Part shown: positions 50,657 through 59,014 of the stretch, one piece after another
Layout: every line of letters begins with the position of its first letter
How positions within the stretch are numbered: the first letter of the stretch is position 1
Assembly (NCBI GenBank): GCA_964588385.1
Contig: CAZPPG010000003.1
Span: forward strand, 1-64,000
DNA length: 64,000 bases
Reading direction: 5' to 3'
DNA from: JAHBWV01 sp964588385
GTDB taxonomy: Bacteria > Planctomycetota > Phycisphaerae > Phycisphaerales > UBA1924
Notes under the pieces: model-generated
What the model was told of the DNA's origin: nothing
The model's input: the letters and a program-made list of their open reading frames with translations, nothing else
Database searches by the model: none
Translations under genes and position numbers: made by a program

Positions 50657-51872
50657 CCCCAAGGCCATCGCGGCTCTTCTCGTTCTGTGCATCTGCCGCC
50701 CGTCGGGCGGTGCATTCGCCGAGCCGCCGTCTCTCTCCGACATTCGCGCCGCCGTGCGCACCGCGAACCGCGCGTTCGAGCGTCAGGACTTCGAGGAGGC
50801 AGCGCACGCGTACGCGTCGCTTCCTCCTACTCCCGACCGACCGGCGGAGGTCTGCTACAACGAGGGCCTTACGTTCGCCGCGCTCGGCGACGTGGAACGC
50901 GCCCGGCTCGCCTTCCGAATGGCGGATCTCAATGCACAGACGACCTCCATGCGCGCCGACGCTCGCTTCAATCTCGCTCGCCTCGCATACGACGGCGCGA
51001 TCGGCCTTTCGGAGAAAGAACCGGACAAGGCGATGCAGGGCCTGCGCGAGGCCGCTCGAATCTACCGGTCCGTGCTGGAAGTGCGACCTGATGACGGGGA
51101 AGCCGCCAAGAACGTCGAACGCAGCCGTCTCGCGATACGCGCGATCCAGGAGCGTCTGAAACAGGAAGCCGAACAGCAGCGGCGACGTGCCGAGCAGCTT
51201 CGCCAGATGGCCGAAGAACTCGAAGACCTTGCCGAACGCCAGCAGAGCGCGTCTCAACAAAGCCAGGCGGCAGACGAACAGATGCAGGAAGACAGTTCCA
51301 TCGGCGCCGAGTCCTCCAGGCAGTCCCGAGAGAATCAGGAAGGGCTGTCTGAAGAGACCCAACAGATGCTTCAGGAGCTTCTGAACCAGCTAGGCCAGGC
51401 GCCGGAGGACACGCCCGGCCAGACCGAGATGTCCGAGGCGATGAGCGAGATCGAAGAGGCGATGGAGAATCAAGCGGGTGCCCAGCGGGACCTGCAGCAG
51501 GCCCAGCCCGGCCAGGCGGCTCCAAAGCAGGAGCAGGCAGCTCAGGATCTGGCCGAAGCCGCAGAGCGGCTCGCCGAAGCCGCACGCCAGCAATCCGGCG
51601 ATGGCCAGTCGCAGGAACGGGGACGTGGGGAGGGCCAGAACCGTCCCGATGAGCCCCAGCCCGGCCAGACCGGCGAGGAAGATGCCGAAGGCGAGAACAA
51701 ACAACCAGAGCAGCAGGCCCAGCAGGAAAGGCCGGCGCGGCCGCGTGAGGTCGATCGCCTCGGCGAACAGGATGGCGACCCGATCGCCAGACGATACCTG
51801 GAGAAAGAGATCCGCGATCGTGTCAACCGCGTCCGGCGCGGCCCGCCCCTTCCGACGGACAAGGACTGGTGA
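50646..51872 (+). CDS. batC: BatC-like TPR protein, Gln/Glu-rich
   Basis: 408-aa exported or membrane-tethered protein. Start is GTG at 50646, 11 bp inside batB, giving a signal peptide (ALLVLCICRPSGGAFA); the frame is open upstream to 50580 but there it only shadows batB. Then TPR-type helices (ANRAFERQDFEEAAHAYASL, VCYNEGLTFAALGDVERARL). The second half is a long hydrophilic stretch very rich in Gln, Glu and Ala (coiled coil or unstructured), ending in a basic tail. BatC proteins are short TPR proteins; the long acidic tail here is a variant. It overlaps batD by 4 bp. Confidence 0.8.
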   Translation: MTADPKAIAALLVLCICRPSGGAFAEPPSLSDIRAAVRTANRAFERQDFEEAAHAYASLPPTPDRPAEVCYNEGLTFAALGDVERARLAFRMADLNAQTTSMRADARFNLARLAYDGAIGLSEKEPDKAMQGLREAARIYRSVLEVRPDDGEAAKNVERSRLAIRAIQERLKQEAEQQRRRAEQLRQMAEELEDLAERQQSASQQSQAADEQMQEDSSIGAESSRQSRENQEGLSEETQQMLQELLNQLGQAPEDTPGQTEMSEAMSEIEEAMENQAGAQRDLQQAQPGQAAPKQEQAAQDLAEAAERLAEAARQQSGDGQSQERGRGEGQNRPDEPQPGQTGEEDAEGENKQPEQQAQQERPARPREVDRLGEQDGDPIARRYLEKEIRDRVNRVRRGPPLPTDKDW

Positions 51873-53647
51873 TCGACATGCGCAGCCACACCCTCTTCGG
51901 TCTGCTCTTCCTGTGGATCGCGACATCCGCGACCTCGCCGGGCGCGCGTGCACAGAATGTGCAGTTTGATGTCCAGCCTGCGGAACATTCCGTCTACGTG
52001 GGCATGCCCTTCATTGTCGTCGCCAAGGTCGAGCGCGCCAACGACGGAATCGACTCCGATCCACCCGTGTTCGACGCGACTGACGACTTTGAGATCGAGG
52101 GGCCCGATGTTTCGCGTGGCTCGTTCTCCTCGAGCACGCTCGTCAACGGGGTGCTCACCCGCGAGGTGAAGCATCAGGCCGTGTATCAGTACACATTCAC
52201 GGCGTTGAACGATGGCACGCTGATGATCCCCTCCGCCACCATCATCATCGACGGCCAGCGCCACCGCAGCAACCCGGAACAGATCCTCGCCAGTCGAGCG
52301 CCCGCGGCCGATTTCGCAACCCTCACGCTTTCCCCCGGCAAGGTCACGGCCTTTGTCGGGCAGGCAGTGCCCATCGAGCTCCGTTTCGAGAGCTCGCGAT
52401 CTCCCTCCAGAGTCACGCTCACCGCAGATCACCTGCCCAACGGGGTGATCGCAACCCCAGGCCCCCGAAAGCCGCTTCCGGGGGATGACGCCCCGCCGCT
52501 GCGGATCTTCGGCGCTGAAGGCAATGCATTCAAGGATCTGGGCCACCCCGGACTGGCCTTCACGGAGCCGCTCATCCTCATCCCGGAAAGGGCGGGGGAG
52601 TTCGACGTTGGCCCCGTCGCGTTCATGGTTGACTTCAACACACGCCCGCCCCAGCGAAACATCGTGCAGGCGGATCCTCTGCGTCTCTCGGTAAGACCTC
52701 TCCCGACCAATGGCCAGCCTCCCCAGTTCAACGGCATTGTCGGGCCCTGCACGATAGAAGCGATGATCTCCAATGCCACTGCGCGCGTGGGTGACCCGCT
52801 CACGCTGACGATTAGAATGACGGCCGATCTCCCCCCCGACCGTGTACCGGCCCCGCTCATCGATCTGCAGGCAAACGTTGCCGAGAAGTTCCACCTCGCT
52901 TCGGAGGGGTGGATCGATGCCGGCATCAACGGATCATCTCGAATCTACAGCATGACCATCCGGCCGCGGGAAGCCGGAATCACCGAACTCCCACCCATCC
53001 ACGTGCACTGGTTCGACCCCCTCACCGAAGAGTACCGGATCTCATCCAGCCGATCGCTCCCGATGAAGGTGGAGTCCTCGCGGGAGGTCACAGCCGCGGA
53101 CGCCATCGGCCGCACCAGAACGACAACACCAAAGGAATCGCTGACAGACTCAGCGGCCCGCGTCCGCGCCAACCGCACAAGCGCAGGTCGTCTCGTGAAC
53201 TTCGCGCCCGACGTCTCACACGCATGGTCTTCAGCGTGGCGCCCGATCGTGCTGCTCGTGCCTCCGTGCGTCTGGACGATCGTCGCCAGTGGGGCAGCGT
53301 TACTCAGGCGAAGAGATCCATCGCGGGTGCGCAGAGATCGATTGGTGCGTAGATCGCTCGCGTTTGCACGTCGCGCACGGCAAGACCCTTCGCGAGCGGG
53401 CCTGGCGGCTCGCTCATTCGTCGCCGCGCACGCAGGAATGTCTCCGGACGCGGTGACGAGCGCGGATGCACTGCAGCTCCGCCTGGACCCTGCCGATCCC
53501 GATGCGGGGGTGTTGCTCGCCGCGCTGCACGCCACTGAGGCCTCCGACTACCACGGGCAACCGCCCCCCCACGCCTCGTCGGACCTGCGCGGATCGCTCC
53601 GGAGACTCAACCGGATTCTCGCCGCAGGCACAGGGAGCACCCGATGA
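51869..53647 (+). CDS. batD: BatD, oxygen-tolerance family protein
   Basis: 592-aa protein. Start GTG at 51869 overlaps the batC stop (GTGA). Signal peptide (LFGLLFLWIATSATSPGARA), then BatD-type beta domains: NVQFDVQPAEHSVYVGMPF, FTALNDGTLMIPSATIIIDG, then an inserted region, GEFDVGPVAFMVD, and the segment RMTADLPPDRVPAP. One transmembrane helix near residue 465 (PIVLLVPPCVWTIVASGAAL), followed by a cytoplasmic helical tail of about 120 residues. It links to batE by ATGA. Confidence 0.87.
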   Translation: MIDMRSHTLFGLLFLWIATSATSPGARAQNVQFDVQPAEHSVYVGMPFIVVAKVERANDGIDSDPPVFDATDDFEIEGPDVSRGSFSSSTLVNGVLTREVKHQAVYQYTFTALNDGTLMIPSATIIIDGQRHRSNPEQILASRAPAADFATLTLSPGKVTAFVGQAVPIELRFESSRSPSRVTLTADHLPNGVIATPGPRKPLPGDDAPPLRIFGAEGNAFKDLGHPGLAFTEPLILIPERAGEFDVGPVAFMVDFNTRPPQRNIVQADPLRLSVRPLPTNGQPPQFNGIVGPCTIEAMISNATARVGDPLTLTIRMTADLPPDRVPAPLIDLQANVAEKFHLASEGWIDAGINGSSRIYSMTIRPREAGITELPPIHVHWFDPLTEEYRISSSRSLPMKVESSREVTAADAIGRTRTTTPKESLTDSAARVRANRTSAGRLVNFAPDVSHAWSSAWRPIVLLVPPCVWTIVASGAALLRRRDPSRVRRDRLVRRSLAFARRARQDPSRAGLAARSFVAAHAGMSPDAVTSADALQLRLDPADPDAGVLLAALHATEASDYHGQPPPHASSDLRGSLRRLNRILAAGTGSTR

Positions 53648-54483
53648 CAAGGCCCCTCGCTCTCATGGTCACGGTGATGCTCTTTGCGTTTGGTGCGCAC
53701 GCTTCCGATCGCGATCTGGCGCAACAACTGCTCGACACTGCCGACGCGCGATTCAAAGCCGCGCTCATCGAGAAAGAGAATGCCAGCGCCATGGCGCCCG
53801 AGAGCTTTCTCGACGCCGCGCGGACCTATGAGTCGATCGCGGACATGGGGTTCGACAATCCCGATCTCTGGCTCGACGCCGGCAATGCGTATCTTCTCGG
53901 CGGCGACATCGGCCGGGCCGTGCTCGCCTTTCGCCGGGCGGACCTGCTCCGTCCGTATGACCGCAACGTACGGTCCGGTTTGGCGGACGCTCGCGAGCGT
54001 GTCCAGATCTCCGTGTCCCAGTCGAGCGCGTCGCGGGCGACACAGTTCGCGACCTACTGGCGGAGGTTTATTCCCGTCCCCTTCATGATCGGTGGCTTCG
54101 TCTTCCTGTATCTCGGAGCATGGACAGTCGCCATCATCAACGGCTTCCGTCCGGCGCTGGTTCCTCGCGCTGTGGGCCTGGGCCTTGCCCTCGCGGCGGG
54201 CCTCATCGCGACGCTGGTGCTCGTTGAGCACCGGACCAACGACGGCGACCGCTCCGGCGTCGTCGTCGCCGATGGGATCACGGCGCGGAATGGTCCGAGC
54301 GCAAGCGTCTATGAGCCGACATTCACAACTCCTCTGCGGCCGGGTGTTGAACTCCGCATTCTGGAGAGTCGCGACGGCTGGCACAAGGTGCGTCTTGCCG
54401 ACGGACGCGAGACGTGGCTCCCGCAGCACTCGATCGAGCGTGTGAAGCCGCGAAGCGTTGCATCCGGGCCGGGCGTGCCCTAG
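53644..54483 (+). CDS. batE: BatE-like TPR and SH3 protein
   Basis: 279-aa last gene of the Bat operon, ATG 53644 overlapping the batD stop. Signal peptide (LALMVTVMLFAFGAHA), TPR unit (DLWLDAGNAYLLGGDIGRAVLAFRRADLL in part: DAGNAYLLGGDIGRAVLAF), two membrane helices (PFMIGGFVFLYLGAWTVAI and ALAAGLIATLVLV), then an SH3-like domain in the periplasm (ITARNGPSASVYEPTF, LESRDGWHKVRLADGRETW). This is the standard BatE arrangement. It ends 23 bp before the convergent gene ending at 54507. Confidence 0.87.
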   Translation: MTRPLALMVTVMLFAFGAHASDRDLAQQLLDTADARFKAALIEKENASAMAPESFLDAARTYESIADMGFDNPDLWLDAGNAYLLGGDIGRAVLAFRRADLLRPYDRNVRSGLADARERVQISVSQSSASRATQFATYWRRFIPVPFMIGGFVFLYLGAWTVAIINGFRPALVPRAVGLGLALAAGLIATLVLVEHRTNDGDRSGVVVADGITARNGPSASVYEPTFTTPLRPGVELRILESRDGWHKVRLADGRETWLPQHSIERVKPRSVASGPGVP

Positions 54484-54506
54484 CACAGCGCTCGCCCACG
54501 CCATGA

Positions 54507-56720
54507 TCAGATCGCCAGATCTGACACGTTCTGCAGGCGCCAGTCGTCGACCTGCAACAGCGGCTCCCAGAAGATCCGGATCAGGTCGTCGCTCGCACCG
54601 CGCCCGAAGATGTTGATTGATCCGTCCTGAAGCACCTGGGCCCGGAGCGCGCCTTCTGGCCTCTCGATCTGCGCCGATTCACCCTCCGTGAGCTCTTGAA
54701 CCCGCCATGTGTTGTCGGTATTCGGAACCCACCAGTACAGCGCGACCTCTCCGTCGTCCTTGATGCCGGCGATGTTGAGCCCGCCGTTCGGCGTCGGAAA
54801 GGCGACGATCGACTCACCCTGAAGCGTCGGACCGGAAACAATCGTCGTCAGATTCGAAGTGGCCCAGAAACCTGCAAACCTCGGGATCCACCACGTGGTC
54901 ACGATCTGGCCCGAGCCGTTGATCCCCACGATGTTGATCCCGCTCCACGCCGTCTGATAGACCGTCAAGCCGCCCGAGAAAGGCGGCGCCGCGGTGATAT
55001 TGCTCAGGTTCGACAGCACCCAGTAGCCGCCGGTCTTCGCGCTGTTCCAGATAACCTCGATCTGGCCGCTCGCGTTCAGCCCCGCGACATTCTGGCCATT
55101 CCACGGGGTGACGTACGCCACGAGGGGCCCAACGAACGTTGGCATCTCCTTCCCCAATGGCCGCAGGAACTCATCCGCGACATCATTGAACGCGTACGTG
55201 TAGTTGCCGCCCGCGACTGCGCCCGTCTGGCGGTACATGAGAAGGTCGCCGTCGGCCGCCAGACCCGCAATCGTCACAAGCCGAGCCGCATCGGTCGACA
55301 CGAACTGGGTCAGCCCCGAGAGAATCACCTGCGAGCCGTCAATCTCTTCCGTCAGGTTCCGAACTGTCCACGCTCCGGATGCGGCTCGCGTGTACAGGTA
55401 CACGCCAACACTGGTCGTCGTCGCGACGTACAGCTTTCCATCCTTGGGATCGGTGTAGCTGAGGATCCCTGTTCCCGGCTGTGTCTGCGGGTCGCTTCCC
55501 CCGGCAGCCGCAATCAGATCGACCTGTCGCCACACGCCGTCGGTCCGCAGGATGTACACCAGCGGCTTCCCCGTGCCCACCTGCAAAATCGCATCGCTGC
55601 CCAACGTCAGGTCAGTCACGGCGGTCACCGGCGTCGCTCGAGTCGCGATACCCGCCACGCGGCTCCCCACACCCTGCTGGCTGATCATCGCAAACGGCGT
55701 CAGCGTCGAACCATTCTGGGAGACCGCAAACTCCACCTGTGCGGGAGACCCCATCAGTCGCAGGCGCAGGGTGCTCCCCGAGAGCGTCCAGGTTGCCGCG
55801 ATGCCATGGCTCAGGTCACCGGCATCGTAATCCGCGAGTCCGTACACCGTGGCGGTGCCGTCTCCACGAAGGTCCAGGTACTGGGCGCCGATGCCGGTCG
55901 TTCCCGTTCCAAACAACTGTTGCGCCGCCTCGCTCGCCGCCCCCACGCCAAATCTGTACCCGCCCGCGACCTCCGCAACGGTGACCGTGGTGTCCGCTTT
56001 CACCGCGACCCCGATGAACAGGTCACCATCCGACTCCCGCATATCCGCCGTCAGCATGACGGAGCCGTCCGCGCTGATATAGACGCTCTCGCCGCGGCTC
56101 GTCTCAAACAAGCCCGCAGAACCGACTGACGTGATCTCCGTCGTCCTGGCGATCGGCGCGGTTCCGATGCCTGTCGCAAACCACAGCATGAAGTTGCCGG
56201 AGACCGACAGCGTTCCGTTAAGCACCGTTGCGGCACCCGTCGACGGATTCCATTGGAACACCGTCCAGATCCAGTTGCCCTCAAGGGCCGCGACGGTTGC
56301 GCTCGCGGGCCGCTCGATCATGTATGAGAGCTGGCCGGCACCGGGGGTCGAGTCTACACCGGCATGCCACCCCGCCGGATACCCGCGCGAGGACCAGAAG
56401 TTCGCGCCCAGCTCGATATCTCTTCCCTCGGCGCCCAGACTCGGACGAAGAAACAGCGAGCCCAGGTCACGCTGCTCGACCCACTCCCTCGCCAGCGGCG
56501 TGCCCGTCGACCGACCCGATGCGCCCGACACGAAGATCTGCCCGGAAGCAAGCCCGCTCGGCGTCGCGGTCCCCTCGATGATGTACGCGTCCACCGTCGA
56601 ACTCACCCGGTCAAAGCCGATCCCCGCGAAGCCCGCGAGCAAGCGACGAGGCTCCAGTGCATCCACCCAAAGTTCACGCGTCCCGTCCACGGAACCACCC
56701 CTTAGCCGACCCTGCTCCAT
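54507..56720 (-). CDS. Large exported protein, LEPR-type N-terminus, C-terminal repeat domain
   Basis: 737-aa protein of unknown function. ATG at 56720 with GGGAG upstream; the frame is open to 57038 without family sequence. Near residue 25 is the short motif VDALEPRRLLAG, matching the LEPR-xLL element found near the start of many giant planctomycete proteins. Residues about 30-370 form a beta-rich region without known motif. Residues about 400-730 hold a repeat domain with WWIPRFAGFW, LSNLSNITAAPPFSGGL and WSGINIVGINGSGQ; it aligns to the C-terminal half of the divergent gene at 57178. The repeats (five or six Trp-rich strands) could form a propeller. It probably acts at the surface. Convergent with batE. 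Confidence 0.6.
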   Translation of the reverse strand: MEQGRLRGGSVDGTRELWVDALEPRRLLAGFAGIGFDRVSSTVDAYIIEGTATPSGLASGQIFVSGASGRSTGTPLAREWVEQRDLGSLFLRPSLGAEGRDIELGANFWSSRGYPAGWHAGVDSTPGAGQLSYMIERPASATVAALEGNWIWTVFQWNPSTGAATVLNGTLSVSGNFMLWFATGIGTAPIARTTEITSVGSAGLFETSRGESVYISADGSVMLTADMRESDGDLFIGVAVKADTTVTVAEVAGGYRFGVGAASEAAQQLFGTGTTGIGAQYLDLRGDGTATVYGLADYDAGDLSHGIAATWTLSGSTLRLRLMGSPAQVEFAVSQNGSTLTPFAMISQQGVGSRVAGIATRATPVTAVTDLTLGSDAILQVGTGKPLVYILRTDGVWRQVDLIAAAGGSDPQTQPGTGILSYTDPKDGKLYVATTTSVGVYLYTRAASGAWTVRNLTEEIDGSQVILSGLTQFVSTDAARLVTIAGLAADGDLLMYRQTGAVAGGNYTYAFNDVADEFLRPLGKEMPTFVGPLVAYVTPWNGQNVAGLNASGQIEVIWNSAKTGGYWVLSNLSNITAAPPFSGGLTVYQTAWSGINIVGINGSGQIVTTWWIPRFAGFWATSNLTTIVSGPTLQGESIVAFPTPNGGLNIAGIKDDGEVALYWWVPNTDNTWRVQELTEGESAQIERPEGALRAQVLQDGSINIFGRGASDDLIRIFWEPLLQVDDWRLQNVSDLAI

Positions 56721-57177
56721 GACACACTCCCAGCGCCCTGCGCACCCTAGCGGAACGTCGAAAGCTCCCACGAGTTGCACCCATTCGCCGAACCCGGCAT
56801 TCCGATGTCGGAAGTGGTGCGGCCTTCGCCGCATGCCGGACATCCTCCGGCCGCTCGGGACCCCGTACAACATGATACCAGATCCCGGGGGCGAAGCCGC
56901 ACCCTCCACACCCAAGAGAACGCCGGAAAGAGGCATCCGGATCCACCACCAGGCCCGAAAACAGGTGAAGGAACGGCAAGACCCGCGTTCCTCTCGCAAT
57001 CCGAACGCGTTCGAACGGATCCCACGGCCAAACAGCATCCAACTTGACTCGCGGGCCGAACCTGTACATGGTTAGAGGCAGGGGGATGAGGGAAGGGCCG
57101 CCGCCACGGTCGCCCACGGGATGGGGAACTCGACAAGAGATTCCCACGTAGTCCCAGATACCTGTCCGGAGGAATCC
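56721..57177. other. 457-bp divergent intergenic region
   Basis: No gene is seen. It separates two related divergent genes and should hold both promoters. A perfect 12-bp palindrome CGAACGCGTTCG (57002-57013) and a TTGACT (57044-57049) with TACATG 15 bp on are visible; they could be an operator and a weak plus-strand promoter. Nothing stronger was found. Confidence 0.35.
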
Positions 57178-59010
57178 ATGTATCGCAATCCGAACCACAG
57201 TGGTCGGTCGGTCGCGTCGATTGAGGTCCGGTGCGCAGGCCACGCCAGCGCCGAGCGCCTTGAGTGCCGCCAGGTCTTGGCCGCCCCCTTTGCCTTTGAC
57301 GCGAACCACACGATTGTCGAACTGCAGACAACGCTGGGGTCAATCCGGATCGAACTCTTTGACGATCTCGCTCCCGGCACGGTCCAGAACTTCCTGACGC
57401 TCGTTCAGAACGACCGCTACGACGGGTCGTTCTTCCACCGGCACGCGCCGAACTTTGTCATTCAGGGCGGGGGCTTTACATACGACGCGGAAGACGGCCT
57501 GGGCGACGTTCAGCACAACGGCCAGATCGCAAACGAGTTCGGTCGATCAAATCTTGAACGAACCGTCGCGATGGCCAAGCTTGGAGGCAATCCCGACTCG
57601 GCCACCAGCCAGTTCTTCTTCAGTCTCGCCAATAACTCCGGCAATCTCGACAACCAGAACGGCGGCTTCACCGTCTTCGGCCAGGTGTACGACGATGAAT
57701 CATGGGCCGTCGTGCAGGCGATCGCAGGTCTCGAGATCGTCAACTTCGGGGGTGCATTCGACACCACGCCGGTGACCGATTCCTTCGACCCGGAAGCGGG
57801 CGCAGTGGATGCGTCTTGGTTCGTCTACATCAATGACGCCGTCGTCATCCACACGCCCGACGGCGTCCTTACGTCGCTTCTGAATGCCGTTCCGAACGTG
57901 TCCGCCGGTCCCGGCGGCAGCGCCATTGTCGCCGTCCTCAACGAGTTCGGCCAGACCACCCTCTATCAGAAGCTCAGCGGCGGCACCCAATGGACCGCGG
58001 TCGACCCCGATCGCGACCAGACGCTCCCCACCCCCTCACACAACCTCGTCACCTGGCGCGATCCCAAGGACAATCGCTTTTACGCCGCCGTGCCGACCTC
58101 GGGCGGCATGCTCCTCTACACCAACACCGCCGCCGGCGTCTGGACCACCCGCAACCTCACCACAGAGATCTCCGGGGCCGGCATCATCGCTTCGGAGATC
58201 ACCCAGTGGAAGACCACCGCAAACCGCAACAACGTCTTTCGCCTGACGGGCATCATGGCCAACGGCGACGTGGTCCAGTATGAGCAGACCGTCACGGTCC
58301 TCACCAGCGGTTACCGCTGGAACTTCAAGAACCTCTCCGACGATCTCCGCCTGATCAACGCCGTGACGCCCGACTTCCAGGGTCGACTCATTGCCTACAG
58401 CACCGCATGGGACGCGTGGCACATCGCCGGCCTCGATTCCGCGGGCCAGATCCAGACCATCTGGCGCGGCCCACGCATGAGCCAGTGGGTGCTCTCGAAT
58501 CTCTCCACCATCACCGGCGCGCCAACCCTTTCCGGCGGCCTCTCGGTTTACCTCACCTCATGGCAGGGCATCAACCTCGCCGGAGTGGACTCCGCGGGCA
58601 ACCTTCAGGTCACGTGGTGGATCCCTCGCTTCGCGGGGACCTGGGTCGTTTCCGGCCTGAGCAGCGGGATCGGCGCTCCCCCCGTGTTCGGAAGCTCAAT
58701 CACGTCTTTCAACACGCCGGCCGGCGGCCTGAACATCGCCGCGAGAACGACGGACAACGACGTGGTCGTTTTCTGGTGGGTCCCCGGGGCGCCCGGCAAC
58801 AAGTGGCGTGTTCAGAACGTCACGGAAATCGTCGAGGCCTCCACAACGCCGCTGGCCCTCAGCGGCGAACTCAGCGCGACCGCCAGTGGCGACGGCATCA
58901 CCAGCATCGTCGGGCGCGGACCGGATGGCAAGGTGGTCCGCTTCTACGGCACCGTCACCGCCCAGACCTGGCTGATGGAAGACCTCTCGGACTTGGCCAC
59001 CGTCATCTGA
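57178..59010 (+). CDS. Exported cyclophilin-type peptidyl-prolyl isomerase with C-terminal repeat domain
   Basis: 610-aa protein. ATG at 57178 is set by GGAGGAATCC just upstream; an in-frame ATG at 57121 is less likely. Near residue 30 is ERLECRQVLAA, a variant of the LEPR-xLL motif. Residues about 40-235 are a cyclophilin domain: LGSIRIELFDDLAPGTVQNF, GSFFHRHAPNFVIQGG (active-site Arg), GGNPDSATSQFFFSLANN, and FTVFGQVY. It would catalyse proline isomerisation of exported proteins. Residues about 265-610 are the same repeat domain as in the divergent gene (WWIPRFAGTW, LSNLSTITGAPTLSGGL, WQGINLAGVDSAG), perhaps a propeller for binding. The C-terminus ends SDLATVI, echoing SDLAI of the partner. 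Confidence 0.87.
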   Translation: MYRNPNHSGRSVASIEVRCAGHASAERLECRQVLAAPFAFDANHTIVELQTTLGSIRIELFDDLAPGTVQNFLTLVQNDRYDGSFFHRHAPNFVIQGGGFTYDAEDGLGDVQHNGQIANEFGRSNLERTVAMAKLGGNPDSATSQFFFSLANNSGNLDNQNGGFTVFGQVYDDESWAVVQAIAGLEIVNFGGAFDTTPVTDSFDPEAGAVDASWFVYINDAVVIHTPDGVLTSLLNAVPNVSAGPGGSAIVAVLNEFGQTTLYQKLSGGTQWTAVDPDRDQTLPTPSHNLVTWRDPKDNRFYAAVPTSGGMLLYTNTAAGVWTTRNLTTEISGAGIIASEITQWKTTANRNNVFRLTGIMANGDVVQYEQTVTVLTSGYRWNFKNLSDDLRLINAVTPDFQGRLIAYSTAWDAWHIAGLDSAGQIQTIWRGPRMSQWVLSNLSTITGAPTLSGGLSVYLTSWQGINLAGVDSAGNLQVTWWIPRFAGTWVVSGLSSGIGAPPVFGSSITSFNTPAGGLNIAARTTDNDVVVFWWVPGAPGNKWRVQNVTEIVEASTTPLALSGELSATASGDGITSIVGRGPDGKVVRFYGTVTAQTWLMEDLSDLATVI

Positions 59011-59014
59011 CGGT

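Noticed and set aside
54696..56129. 477-codon open frame on the plus strand
   Set aside because: Antisense of the large exported protein gene at 54507-56720, which has a ribosome-binding site, motif and homologue.
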